Shown here piece after piece: positions 1-6,557 of a stretch of DNA of 8,089 nucleotides. Made by a program: the position numbers and the translations under genes. The stretch's first letter is position 1; the number at the start of each line of letters is the position of its first letter. The notes under the pieces were generated by a model. It was not told the DNA's origin. It saw only the letters and a list, made by a program, of their open reading frames with translations, and ran no database searches. The DNA is taken from NCBI GenBank assembly GCA_015231995.1, contig JADGAO010000062.1:1-8089 (forward strand), read 5' to 3'. The DNA is from Nitrospinota bacterium. Its GTDB lineage: Bacteria > Nitrospinota_A > UBA7883 > JACRLM01.

Positions 1-1377
1 AAGTCTTTTCATGAAAATTTCCCGGAGTTCAAGAAGGATGGGCGTATTACCGACATCGAGTTCGAAATGAGACGTAAAGACGGCGCGATAATTGTCTGCC
101 TTCTGAACTCGATAGCCATTTACGATAATGCCGGCGAATACGTATTGAATCGGTCAACTTTATACGATATCACCGAGCGCAAACAGGCCGAGGCGGCTTT
201 GAGGGACAGCGAGGAAAAATACCACGCCCTCTTCGAAAAACACATGGATATGATCCTGGTTTACGACGCAGTAACGCGCGCAGTGGAAGACGTCAACCAG
301 GCCTGCGTGGACACCTACGGGTATTCCAAGGAAGAATTCCTCAAGCTTGCCGTGATGGAACTGGCCGCCGGGCCGGACGAAACGGACGAGGCCCTGCGCG
401 AGGCGCTCAACAGGGCAGAAAGAAACAGTTTCGGGGAGATAAAGATTCCGGTCATGTACGCCAAAAGGAAGGATGGATCCATCTTCCCGCTGGAACTGGG
501 GCTCAACCACTTCATTTCCCACGGGCGGAGAAAGATCGTGATTTCATCGAGGGACGTCACGGACGTGGTGCTGGCGGAGAAAAACATGGAAATCCAGCGC
601 CAACAGCTGGTGCAGGCCGACAGGCTCAAATCGCTGGGAACGATCGTGGCCGGGGTCGCGCACGAGATCAACAATCCGAACAGCTTCATCATGTTCAACA
701 GCCAGATGGTCAAGAAAGCCTGGGACGGGATCATGCCGATTCTTGAAAAATATTACGAGGAGAACGGGGATTTTCTGGCTGGGGGAATGCCTTTCACAAG
801 GCTTCGGGCGTCGGCTCCCCGGCTTGTTGACGACATGCTCGAAGGATCCCGGCGCATCAACACGATTGTGGACAAGCTCAAAGGGTTCGCCCGCCAGGGG
901 GAGAAGGAAAAGCTCTCGCCGGTCGACATGAACTCCGTCGCCAAAGCCTCCACATGGCTTCTCTCGCCGCTGGTCGCCAAAAGCACGCGCCGGTTCGTCA
1001 CGGACTATGCGGAGAGCCTGCCGCCCGTGATGGGGGATTTGCGCGGGTTGGAGCAGGTGGCGATCAACCTTATAACCAACGCGCTCCAGTCGTTGCCGGA
1101 CGACGAACGCCTGGTCAAGGTCTCCACCCGCCTGGACTCGCAAACCAACCGGGTGATTCTGGAGGTGGCCGACAACGGGGTCGGCATCGAGCCTGAAACG
1201 CTCGGCAAGATCATGGACCCGTTCTTTACGACCAAGCGGGACACCGGCGGGACGGGCCTTGGGCTGTCCATATCTTACGGTATAATCACCGAACATAAAG
1301 GAACGATAGTCTTTTCATCCGAGCCGGGCAGGGGGACGACCGTCACAGTCTCCATCCCGGCCTATTTGGCGGAGTGA
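1..1377 (+). CDS. PAS-domain sensor histidine kinase, NtrB/AtoS-like (5' end outside window)
   Basis: This is the sensor half of a two-component system: it autophosphorylates on histidine and passes the phosphate to a response regulator. The frame is open from base 1 and the first 22 residues already read as PAS sequence, so the ATG at 67 is internal and the true start lies upstream. From base 1: end of one PAS/PAC domain (to about residue 60), a second PAS domain (about 70-190), a short coiled linker, the dimerisation/phosphoacceptor helices with AHEINNP (His codon at 661), then an HATPase domain with the N box NLITNAL, G1 box DNGVGI, F box FFTT and G2 box GTGLGLS. No membrane segment is visible, but the missing N-terminus could hold one. 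The loop between the two phosphoacceptor helices is unusually long. The regulator gene starts 6 bases after the stop and is the probable partner. The signal is unknown. Confidence 0.95.
   Translation, partial: KSFHENFPEFKKDGRITDIEFEMRRKDGAIIVCLLNSIAIYDNAGEYVLNRSTLYDITERKQAEAALRDSEEKYHALFEKHMDMILVYDAVTRAVEDVNQACVDTYGYSKEEFLKLAVMELAAGPDETDEALREALNRAERNSFGEIKIPVMYAKRKDGSIFPLELGLNHFISHGRRKIVISSRDVTDVVLAEKNMEIQRQQLVQADRLKSLGTIVAGVAHEINNPNSFIMFNSQMVKKAWDGIMPILEKYYEENGDFLAGGMPFTRLRASAPRLVDDMLEGSRRINTIVDKLKGFARQGEKEKLSPVDMNSVAKASTWLLSPLVAKSTRRFVTDYAESLPPVMGDLRGLEQVAINLITNALQSLPDDERLVKVSTRLDSQTNRVILEVADNGVGIEPETLGKIMDPFFTTKRDTGGTGLGLSISYGIITEHKGTIVFSSEPGRGTTVTVSIPAYLAE
1371..1374 (+). promoter_or_regulatory. 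Shine-Dalgarno site of the sigma-54 regulator, inside the kinase gene
   Basis: GGAG lies in the last codons of the kinase, 9 bases before the ATG at 1384. It supports this start and suggests coupled translation of the kinase and regulator. Confidence 0.6.
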
Positions 1378-1383
1378 CGGCCG

Positions 1384-2799
1384 ATGGCTTGCCCCGAACA
1401 CCCGGTGCTGATAGTTGACGACGAGGTCTCGCTCCTGCGCGCCTGCTCCGACACCCTTTTCTCGGCGGGGATAGACAATGTCGTCACCATCCAGGACGGG
1501 CGGGAGGCGCTCGAATACTTGCGCCGGACGGAAGTGTCGCTGGCGTTGCTGGACGTGCATATGCCCCACGTCTCCGGCGAGGATATCATGGCCGTGATAA
1601 AGGAAGAACGGCCCGGCACGCCCGTCATAATCCTCACGGGACATAACGACCTGGAGACGGCGGTGCGGCTGATGAAAAAGGGGTCGGCGGACTATCTGGT
1701 CAAGCCTGTGGAGTGGAGCAAGCTTGTGTCAAGCGTCACGCTGGCGCTGGAGATGGGCGAGCTTGCGCGCCAGAACTCCATGCTCAAGACGCGGCTTCTC
1801 GACGACAGCCTGGAGAAACCGGAGGCTTTTACCGCCATCGTCGCAAGCTCGCGCAAAATGCGGTCCATATTCCAATACGCCGAGTCCATAGCCCGCGCCC
1901 CCTGGCCCATACTGGTCACAGGGGAGACTGGAGTGGGAAAAGAGCTGATGGCTTGCTCTCTGCATGTTTTGAGCGAGCGCAAGGGGAAGTTCGTGGCGGT
2001 GAACGTGGCCGGGCTAGACGACACGTTGTTCGCCGACACGCTTTTCGGCCACAGGAAAGGCGCGTTTACAGGGGCCGACCAGAACCGGGCCGGCATGATA
2101 GAGCAGGCTGGCGGCGGAACCCTGTTTCTCGACGAGATAGGCGATCTCGGGCTTCAGTCCCAGGTCAAGCTGTTGCGCCTTTTGCAGGAGAGGGAATATT
2201 ATCCGCTGGGAGCCGATGTCCCAAAACAATCGGACGCCCGCGTGATTGTCGCCACCCACCGCGACATTCCAGCGCTGGTGAGGCAGGAGCGGTTCAGGAA
2301 AGACCTTTATTACAGGCTTAAAGCGCATCATATCCACATTCCCCCTCTTCGGGACAGGCCAGAGGACATCCCGGCGCTTGTGCATCACTTCGCCGAAGAA
2401 GCCGCCGTGACGCTGGGGAAGAAGAAGCCCTCCATCCCCAGGGAGCTTTACGACCTGCTGGGGTCGTATCATTTCCCCGGCAACGTCCGGGAGCTTGCCA
2501 GCATGGTTAACGACGCCGTCAGCAGGAGCATGGGCGGAACCGTCTCCCTTTCAAGCTTCAGGGATGTGATCAATGCGGAAAGCGCCGACCCTTCCTCAAA
2601 TCCGCATGGGGCCGGGATCGCCGGAATTTCCATCAACTCCACGGGAAGGATTCCAACTTTAAAAGAAGCGGCCGAGTCGCTGGTGGAAGAGGCCATGCGG
2701 CGCGCCAACGGGAATCAGGCCGTGGCCGCAGGGCTTCTTGGCATTACAAGGACCGCCTTGAATAAGCGCCTTAAAAAGCCGGGCAAATTAGCGGATTAA
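1384..2799 (+). CDS. Sigma-54-dependent response regulator, NtrC family
   Basis: This is a transcription activator that, when phosphorylated, uses ATP hydrolysis to open promoters bound by sigma-54 RNA polymerase. The 471 residues have the full NtrC layout. The receiver domain (1-125) has acidic pocket D12/D13, phospho-acceptor D57 in LLDVHMP, T85 and K107. The AAA+ domain (about 150-385) has Walker A GETGVGKE (180-187), the sigma-54 contact loop GAFTGA (226-231), Walker B LFLDEIGD (247-254), the arginine-finger region FRKDLYYRL (304-312) and the sensor II motif FPGNVREL (364-371). A C-terminal Fis-type helix-turn-helix (about 425-466, NQAVAAGLLGITRTALNKRL) binds DNA. All key residues are present, so the protein should be active. 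It is co-transcribed with the kinase just upstream. Its target is unknown: I found no convincing sigma-54 promoter (GG-N10-GC) in the spacers I read. Confidence 0.97.
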   Translation: MACPEHPVLIVDDEVSLLRACSDTLFSAGIDNVVTIQDGREALEYLRRTEVSLALLDVHMPHVSGEDIMAVIKEERPGTPVIILTGHNDLETAVRLMKKGSADYLVKPVEWSKLVSSVTLALEMGELARQNSMLKTRLLDDSLEKPEAFTAIVASSRKMRSIFQYAESIARAPWPILVTGETGVGKELMACSLHVLSERKGKFVAVNVAGLDDTLFADTLFGHRKGAFTGADQNRAGMIEQAGGGTLFLDEIGDLGLQSQVKLLRLLQEREYYPLGADVPKQSDARVIVATHRDIPALVRQERFRKDLYYRLKAHHIHIPPLRDRPEDIPALVHHFAEEAAVTLGKKKPSIPRELYDLLGSYHFPGNVRELASMVNDAVSRSMGGTVSLSSFRDVINAESADPSSNPHGAGIAGISINSTGRIPTLKEAAESLVEEAMRRANGNQAVAAGLLGITRTALNKRLKKPGKLAD

Positions 2800-2883
2800 A
2801 TTTGCTCCGCCAGTCCCGTTTCGGTTTTTGATTTTGGAAATGCGCGATGGCGACCCCCTTTCGGAAGATCGCTATTCTTTAAT

Positions 2884-3223
2884 GCCATTCTGAGCGCACG
2901 ACTATTGTCATTCTGAACGCCGACATTGTCATTCTGAGCGAAGCGAAGAATCTATCAAATAATCCTTCAGCCCGGATTCCGAAATTGAAAGCCTTTTGAC
3001 TCCTGGTTTTTTGTTTTTTCGAGATTCTTCACTGCGCTACGCTAGGTTCAGAATGACAAGCAACTAGTTGTCATTCTTAGCGATAGCGAAGAATCTATCT
3101 AAAGAACAATTTATTCTACTTTGCTTCGGTCGCAAAGCTCCCTCAGGATGACAAAATATGGGGGTTTTGTTGTCATTGCGGCGCTTCGATGGAATCAGGG
3201 CAAACTCCGCGAAGTAATCTCAC
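2884..3223. repeat. Cluster of degenerate interspersed repeats (GTCATTCTGAGCG type)
   Basis: About seven copies or fragments lie in both orientations. Truncated forward starts are at 2886-2896 and 2907-2919. A full forward copy at 2928-2956 begins GTCATTCTGAGCG and ends GAAGAATCTATC. A reverse copy lies at 3022-3057 and a forward copy at 3070-3098. A reverse copy of a sister type at 3120-3154 reads TTGTCATCCTGAGGGAGC at its start on the - strand. A broken copy of a third type starts GTCATTGCG at 3172 and resumes as GCGAAGTAATCTC at 3209-3221. From memory, repeats starting GTCATTCTGAGCG, GTCATCCTGAGG or GTCATTGCGAGCG are scattered between genes in many environmental bacteria. I know of no settled name or function. 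Opposed copies could form hairpins in RNA. Confidence 0.8.
3050..3077. repeat. Hairpin formed by two back-to-back repeat copies
   Basis: The arms AGAATGACAA (3050-3059) and TTGTCATTCT (3068-3077) are perfect 10-bp complements around an 8-base loop. The centre CAACTAGTTG (3061-3070) is itself a palindrome. The structure arises where a reverse and a forward copy of the interspersed repeat meet head to head. No T-run follows, so it does not look like an intrinsic terminator, but it could stall polymerase or protect an RNA end. Confidence 0.6.
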
Positions 3224-3272
3224 CCTTCTTATGTCTCCGGGTTTAACGCCGAAGCAACCCCCGAATCGCCAA

Positions 3273-3385
3273 GGGGTGTGAAAAACGGCACACCATGTCC
3301 CATCACTGATTATCTATAATCATCTTTCGATACAAAAGCTTAGGATCAAATGCCCTTCCGCTAGCTCGCCTCTTTTTCACACCCC
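3273..3385. repeat. 113-bp segment bounded by 13-bp perfect inverted repeats
   Basis: GGGGTGTGAAAAA at 3273-3285 is the exact reverse complement of TTTTTCACACCCC at 3373-3385, with 87 bases between. The inside is AT-rich and non-coding. It could be a remnant miniature inverted-repeat element, a small structured RNA, or a pair of regulator sites. I see no clear target-site duplication outside the arms, so a mobile origin is not supported by flanking sequence. Confidence 0.5.
3308..3321. promoter_or_regulatory. Small palindrome over a TATAAT box (candidate operator or -10)
   Basis: GATTAT and ATAATC form 6-bp arms around two bases. The right half contains a perfect TATAAT at 3315-3320, but nothing like TTGACA lies 16-18 bases upstream. 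It sits near the middle of the inverted-repeat segment. This is weak evidence for a promoter reading toward the receiver gene. Confidence 0.2.
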
Positions 3386-3574
3386 CTCGATGCATCCGCT
3401 AAATTTCGAATCGTATATAAAGCGCTTCATATCAATAAGTTGGTTTTCTGAAAACACTCAGGCATGAGGTGTGCATTAGTGGAGCTGGAAGAATACACGG
3501 AAAACGGATATTGCTGTTTTTGGAAAGCAAAGATGTTTTCAAAATTAAAAGGAAGCGGATGCAACCTGCAAATC

Positions 3575-3580
3575 AAGGTG
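3575..3580 (+). promoter_or_regulatory. Shine-Dalgarno site deciding the start of the receiver gene
   Basis: AAGGTG lies 8 bases before the ATG at 3589. That start gives MEYLGKILLVEDE, the normal opening of a receiver domain. The in-frame ATG at 3559 has AGGA 5 bases upstream and would add ten residues, so it is a possible alternative. Confidence 0.5.
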
Positions 3581-3588
3581 TGGACGTT

Positions 3589-4035
3589 ATGGAATATCTA
3601 GGCAAAATCCTGCTGGTGGAAGATGAGGAGAGCGTCCGGTATTCGCTTGAACTGGCTCTTTCGACAAGCGGTTACAACGTCATAACAGCAAGCGACGGGA
3701 TCAAGGGCCTGTCCTGGATCATGGTGTCGTCGCGTTTCACCGACACATTCGACCTGATGATAATGGACGTGATGATGCCGATGATGAATGGGGTATTGCT
3801 TTTAAACAAGCTTAAACAGTTCAAGATGACTATTCCCACCCTTGTCATCACCGGTTGTAGCGACGCTGAAACGCTTGCCAAGCTCAGAGAATCCGGCGTC
3901 GAGTATATTTTGAAAAAACCCTTCGAGCCGAACGAGTTTCTGGCGAAAGTGGAAGAGCTTATGTCGAAAAACCCCAAGAAAACCCGCGCCAATGGCGAGC
4001 TGTCCTCTGCGAAGTCGGCCCCCGGGAAATCGTAA
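3589..4035 (+). CDS. Stand-alone receiver (CheY-like response regulator)
   Basis: This is a single-domain response regulator of 148 residues with no output domain, so it probably signals by protein contact or acts as a phosphorelay intermediate or phosphate sink. The receiver fold spans about residues 5-126: acidic pocket E11/D12, phospho-acceptor D60 in MIMDVMMP, T88 in VITG and the conserved lysine K110 in LKKPF. The last 20 or so residues (SKNPKKTRANGELSSAKS) are a basic, low-complexity tail. I chose the ATG at 3589 because it starts the domain normally and has a well-spaced AAGGTG. The ATG at 3559 and a GTG at 3469 are in frame, but the extra N-terminal residues are basic and unlike a domain. 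It is monocistronic here, with no kinase next to it on its own strand, so its partner is unknown. Confidence 0.9.
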   Translation: MEYLGKILLVEDEESVRYSLELALSTSGYNVITASDGIKGLSWIMVSSRFTDTFDLMIMDVMMPMMNGVLLLNKLKQFKMTIPTLVITGCSDAETLAKLRESGVEYILKKPFEPNEFLAKVEELMSKNPKKTRANGELSSAKSAPGKS

Positions 4036-4096
4036 ACGGGAAATAAAACAGAGACGCCGAACTTGGGAGTTTTAAGGAAGGGCGATAATCCGCGCC

Positions 4097-4411
4097 TTAT
4101 TGGGGAGTTATCGCTCCGCTGTTTGCTGGCGTGACCAGTCCGAAATAGTGGAATGCCATGTAAACAACGAGCCTGAGCGCCAACAGCCATAATACCGTCA
4201 CCGCGCCGATGGTGAAGCCCGACGCGCCCGATGGCAGAATCCATCGCGTAGGTTTGGTTACCGGCAATGTGAGCGTAACGAAAAACCTGTAAACGAAATT
4301 CTCGTTTCTCTGCGATCCGGCCATCAACGCAAGAAGCCCCTGCCCGACGAGCGTCCATGTGAAGAACCCGTCTACAAGCATCGCTACCTGAAGGACAATA
4401 TACCAATTCAT
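4097..4411 (-). CDS. Small two-helix membrane protein, function unknown
   Basis: I do not recognise a characterised family. The 104 residues give two strong hydrophobic segments, about 4-31 (with a single Asp at 14) and 66-92. They are joined by a polar, basic stretch that includes NFVYRFFVTLTLPVTKPTR and ILP. That layout (helix, basic loop with Pro/Arg and an ILP turn, helix) faintly resembles half of a YggT-type inner-membrane protein, but this is only an impression. There is no signal peptidase site. The start at 4411 keeps the first helix whole; the Met at residue 11 would cut it. AGAGG lies 11 bases upstream, a weakly spaced ribosome site. It converges on the receiver gene and lies beyond the terminator of the symporter operon, so it needs its own promoter or read-through. 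Reading-frame quality and hydrophobic pattern favour a real gene. Confidence 0.7.
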   Translation of the reverse strand: MNWYIVLQVAMLVDGFFTWTLVGQGLLALMAGSQRNENFVYRFFVTLTLPVTKPTRWILPSGASGFTIGAVTVLWLLALRLVVYMAFHYFGLVTPANSGAITPQ

Positions 4412-4450
4412 TCGTTAAAGAGCCTCTCGCCTGTATGTTGTTTGGCGCCG

Positions 4451-4493
4451 CAATAAAAAGCCCGCAGGGCTTGATCAAAGCCACCTGCGGGCT
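4451..4493 (-). terminator. Rho-independent terminator of the symporter operon
   Basis: AGCCCGCAGG (4459-4468) and CCTGCGGGCT (4484-4493) are perfect 10-bp GC-rich arms. Read on the - strand, the stem is followed at once by TTTTATTG. It stands about 33 bases after the symporter stop. There is no T-run on the + strand side, so it works in the leftward direction only. The loop holds a second imperfect palindrome around TTGATCAA that could lengthen the stem. Confidence 0.85.
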
Positions 4494-4525
4494 GGTTGAA
4501 CAAAGGGCCGCCTGTTATCTCGGAA

Positions 4526-6553
4526 TCAGGTCTGGGTCCTCATCACGCTACCTTTAATATCCGGGTAGCGGACATGCTCGATAAGCTCCTGTATCTCCTT
4601 GGACGGCGGAGGTGTCACAAGGCTTACGAGGATAATAGTGATGAAACCCGCTGGAATGGCAAACGTGCCGGCGGCTATATCCTTTATTCCGAACCATGGC
4701 GTCATTCCGAAGAACTTCACCCCGGCAAGATAATAGAGACAGAGCGCCAGACCGACTATCATACCAGCGACGGCGCCATAGCTATTCGCCCGCTTCCAGA
4801 ATATTCCTAGCACCAGGGCGGGGAAGAACGTCGCGGCCGCTATTGAGAACGCCCAGGCGACAAGCGACAATATCAGGTCGAGCTTGAGCGACGCAGTGTA
4901 AGCCGCGATAATCGCCACGATCAGAAGAAGCCCTTTGGATATCGCTATCCTGCGGGCGGTTGGCGCGTTGGGGTCGAGCATCTTGTAATAGATGTCGTGA
5001 GAGAGGGCGTTTGCGATGGTCAGCAAAAGCCCGTCTGCGGTGGAGAGCGCCGCCGCAAGGCCGCCCGCCGCCACCAGACCCGAAACCACGTAGGGCAAGC
5101 CCGCTATCTCCGGCGTGGCTAGCACTATGACGTCCGCGTTGAGCGTTAGCTCGGCCAGCTGGACTATGCCGTCCTTGTTGACGTCGGTTATCGTGACAAG
5201 GCCGATCTTGGCCCAGTTGGTCACCCATAAGGGAAGGTTGGCGATCTGCGAACCGATAAGGTTCGTGTAAACCTCGAATTTGGCGAACACGGCGTAGGCC
5301 GGCGCAGTGAAATAGAGTATGAAAATGAAGAACAACGACCAGAAGACTGAGTATCTGGCCTCTTTGACGCTCGGCGTGGTGTAGTACCGCATCAGGATGT
5401 GCGGTAGCGCCGCCGTGCCGACCATCAGGCAGAAGGTGAGGGCCATGAAGTTAAGCCTGTCCGTCCATGGGTCCTTCCCAGGGAACGCTTTGGCGTGGCT
5501 CGTCGGCGCCTTGGCCTTCGTCTTGGCCCCGGTCAGCTCCTTGCCCCAGGCTTCTTTCGCTTCGGCTTCGGTCTTCGGGAAAGCCGTCAAAGCCTTCTCG
5601 GCTTTCTCTATATCCTTGGAGTCGGCGTTCTGCGCCTTGAGGTCCGCCAGCTTGGCCTCGGCCTTCTGGCGTTCCGGCTCAAGGGTCGCAGGCAGTCCCT
5701 TAATCTTCTCTTCTATCGGGGGTATCTTCTTTGCCAGCATATCCAAAACTTCTATCTGTTTCGGATCGTTGAAGATCACCTTTTCCCTTTCGATGACTTT
5801 CTGCAGAACGGTTCCGTACATAAGCTCCGGCACGGGCACGCCTGTGACGCGCGTGGACAGGAGCACCACCGGCGTAAGGTATGCGATGATGAGGATGATG
5901 TATTGGGCGACCTGTGTCCAGGTAACCGCCCTCATGCCGCCGAGGAACGAGCAGACCAGGATACCCGCAAGCCCTACGAACACGCCGACCTCGAAAGCGA
6001 TTCCCAAGAACCGGCTGGTGATGATGCCCACACCGTAAATCTGGGCGGTGACGTATGTGAACGAAGCCAGCACCGCGCCTACTATTCCGATAAATCTGGC
6101 GAAGTGTCCGCCGTACCTTGCGCCAAGAAAGTCGGGAATGGTGAACTGGCCGAACTTTCGCAGATACGGGGCGAGGAAAAGAGCCACCAGCACGTAGCCG
6201 CCCGTCCAGCCCATGACGAAAGCAAGCCCGTCGAAACCCATAAGGTACAGTGTGCCGCCCATACCGATGAACGACGCCGCGCTCATCCAGTCCGCGCCGG
6301 TCGCCATGCCGTTGAAGAACGCGGGGACTTTCCTGCCCGCGACGTAGTATTCGGACAGGTCGGTCGTCCGGCTCATGATGCCGATTCCGGCGTACAGGCC
6401 TATCGTGGCCAACATGAAGATATAGCCGATCCATTTGCTTGGCAGGCCCACCTGTTCGAGGATCGCCAAAGCTATAAGAAACGCTATGAACCCGCCGGTG
6501 TAGAAACTGTAATATTTTTTCAGAGCCTTTTTGAAGGAATCGTCCTTGGCCAT
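4526..6553 (-). CDS. Sodium:solute symporter, large subunit (SSS family, VC_2705-like)
   Basis: This is an inner-membrane Na+-coupled transporter, related to acetate permease ActP and proline permease PutP, that probably imports a small organic acid; the substrate cannot be read from sequence. The 675 residues show about 13 hydrophobic segments. Family marks are DLSEYYVAGRKVPAFFNGMA (65-84), GTAALPHILMRYYT (379-392) and the core-helix motif AALSTADGLLLTIANALSHD (501-520), whose Ser/Thr pair (504-505) matches the Na+ site region of this family. Two features stand out: a charged Lys/Glu/Ala-rich insertion at about 248-365, and an EF-hand calcium loop DVNKDGIVQLAE at 457-468. Aligned from memory to ActP and the LeuT fold, both lie in outward-facing loops. 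The length exceeds ActP (about 550) mainly because of the insertion. The small subunit is just upstream, and the GGAGGAG site for this gene lies inside that gene's last codons. Confidence 0.95.
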   Translation of the reverse strand: MAKDDSFKKALKKYYSFYTGGFIAFLIALAILEQVGLPSKWIGYIFMLATIGLYAGIGIMSRTTDLSEYYVAGRKVPAFFNGMATGADWMSAASFIGMGGTLYLMGFDGLAFVMGWTGGYVLVALFLAPYLRKFGQFTIPDFLGARYGGHFARFIGIVGAVLASFTYVTAQIYGVGIITSRFLGIAFEVGVFVGLAGILVCSFLGGMRAVTWTQVAQYIILIIAYLTPVVLLSTRVTGVPVPELMYGTVLQKVIEREKVIFNDPKQIEVLDMLAKKIPPIEEKIKGLPATLEPERQKAEAKLADLKAQNADSKDIEKAEKALTAFPKTEAEAKEAWGKELTGAKTKAKAPTSHAKAFPGKDPWTDRLNFMALTFCLMVGTAALPHILMRYYTTPSVKEARYSVFWSLFFIFILYFTAPAYAVFAKFEVYTNLIGSQIANLPLWVTNWAKIGLVTITDVNKDGIVQLAELTLNADVIVLATPEIAGLPYVVSGLVAAGGLAAALSTADGLLLTIANALSHDIYYKMLDPNAPTARRIAISKGLLLIVAIIAAYTASLKLDLILSLVAWAFSIAAATFFPALVLGIFWKRANSYGAVAGMIVGLALCLYYLAGVKFFGMTPWFGIKDIAAGTFAIPAGFITIILVSLVTPPPSKEIQELIEHVRYPDIKGSVMRTQT

Positions 6554-6557
6554 GTTT

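Larger units (their letters stand above)
2800..3588. other. Long gene-free spacer with repeats
   Basis: No credible gene lies between the regulator stop and the receiver start. The DNA is AT-richer than the flanking genes. Bases 2884-3223 hold a cluster of interspersed repeats, 3273-3385 a segment bounded by inverted repeats, and 3386-3588 AT-rich leader with TATATAA at 3414-3420 but no matching -35 box. The open frame running upstream from the receiver gene to a GTG at 3469 does not look like receiver sequence and is treated as leader. Confidence 0.7.

Noticed and set aside
544..1296. Open frame of 250 codons on the - strand opposite the kinase
   Set aside because: It is antisense to well-conserved kinase motifs and has no recognisable protein features.
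67..1377. ATG at 67 as the start of the kinase
   Set aside because: The frame is open to base 1 and codes for continuous PAS sequence, so the gene starts before the window.
2783..2805. Hairpin GCAAATT / AATTTGC as terminator of the two-component operon
   Set aside because: The stem is only 7 bp and AT-rich, overlaps the stop codon, and no T-run follows directly.
2884..3223. CRISPR array
   Set aside because: The repeats differ in sequence, orientation and length and are not separated by uniform spacers.
3469..3588. GTG at 3469 as start of the receiver protein
   Set aside because: The 40 extra residues are basic and unlike any domain, no good ribosome site precedes the GTG, and the ATG at 3589 fits both the fold and an AAGGTG site.
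4082..4114. Hairpin GCGATAA / TTATCGC between the converging genes as a bidirectional terminator
   Set aside because: The 7-bp stem has a 19-base loop and no T-run on either side, so it is too weak to call.
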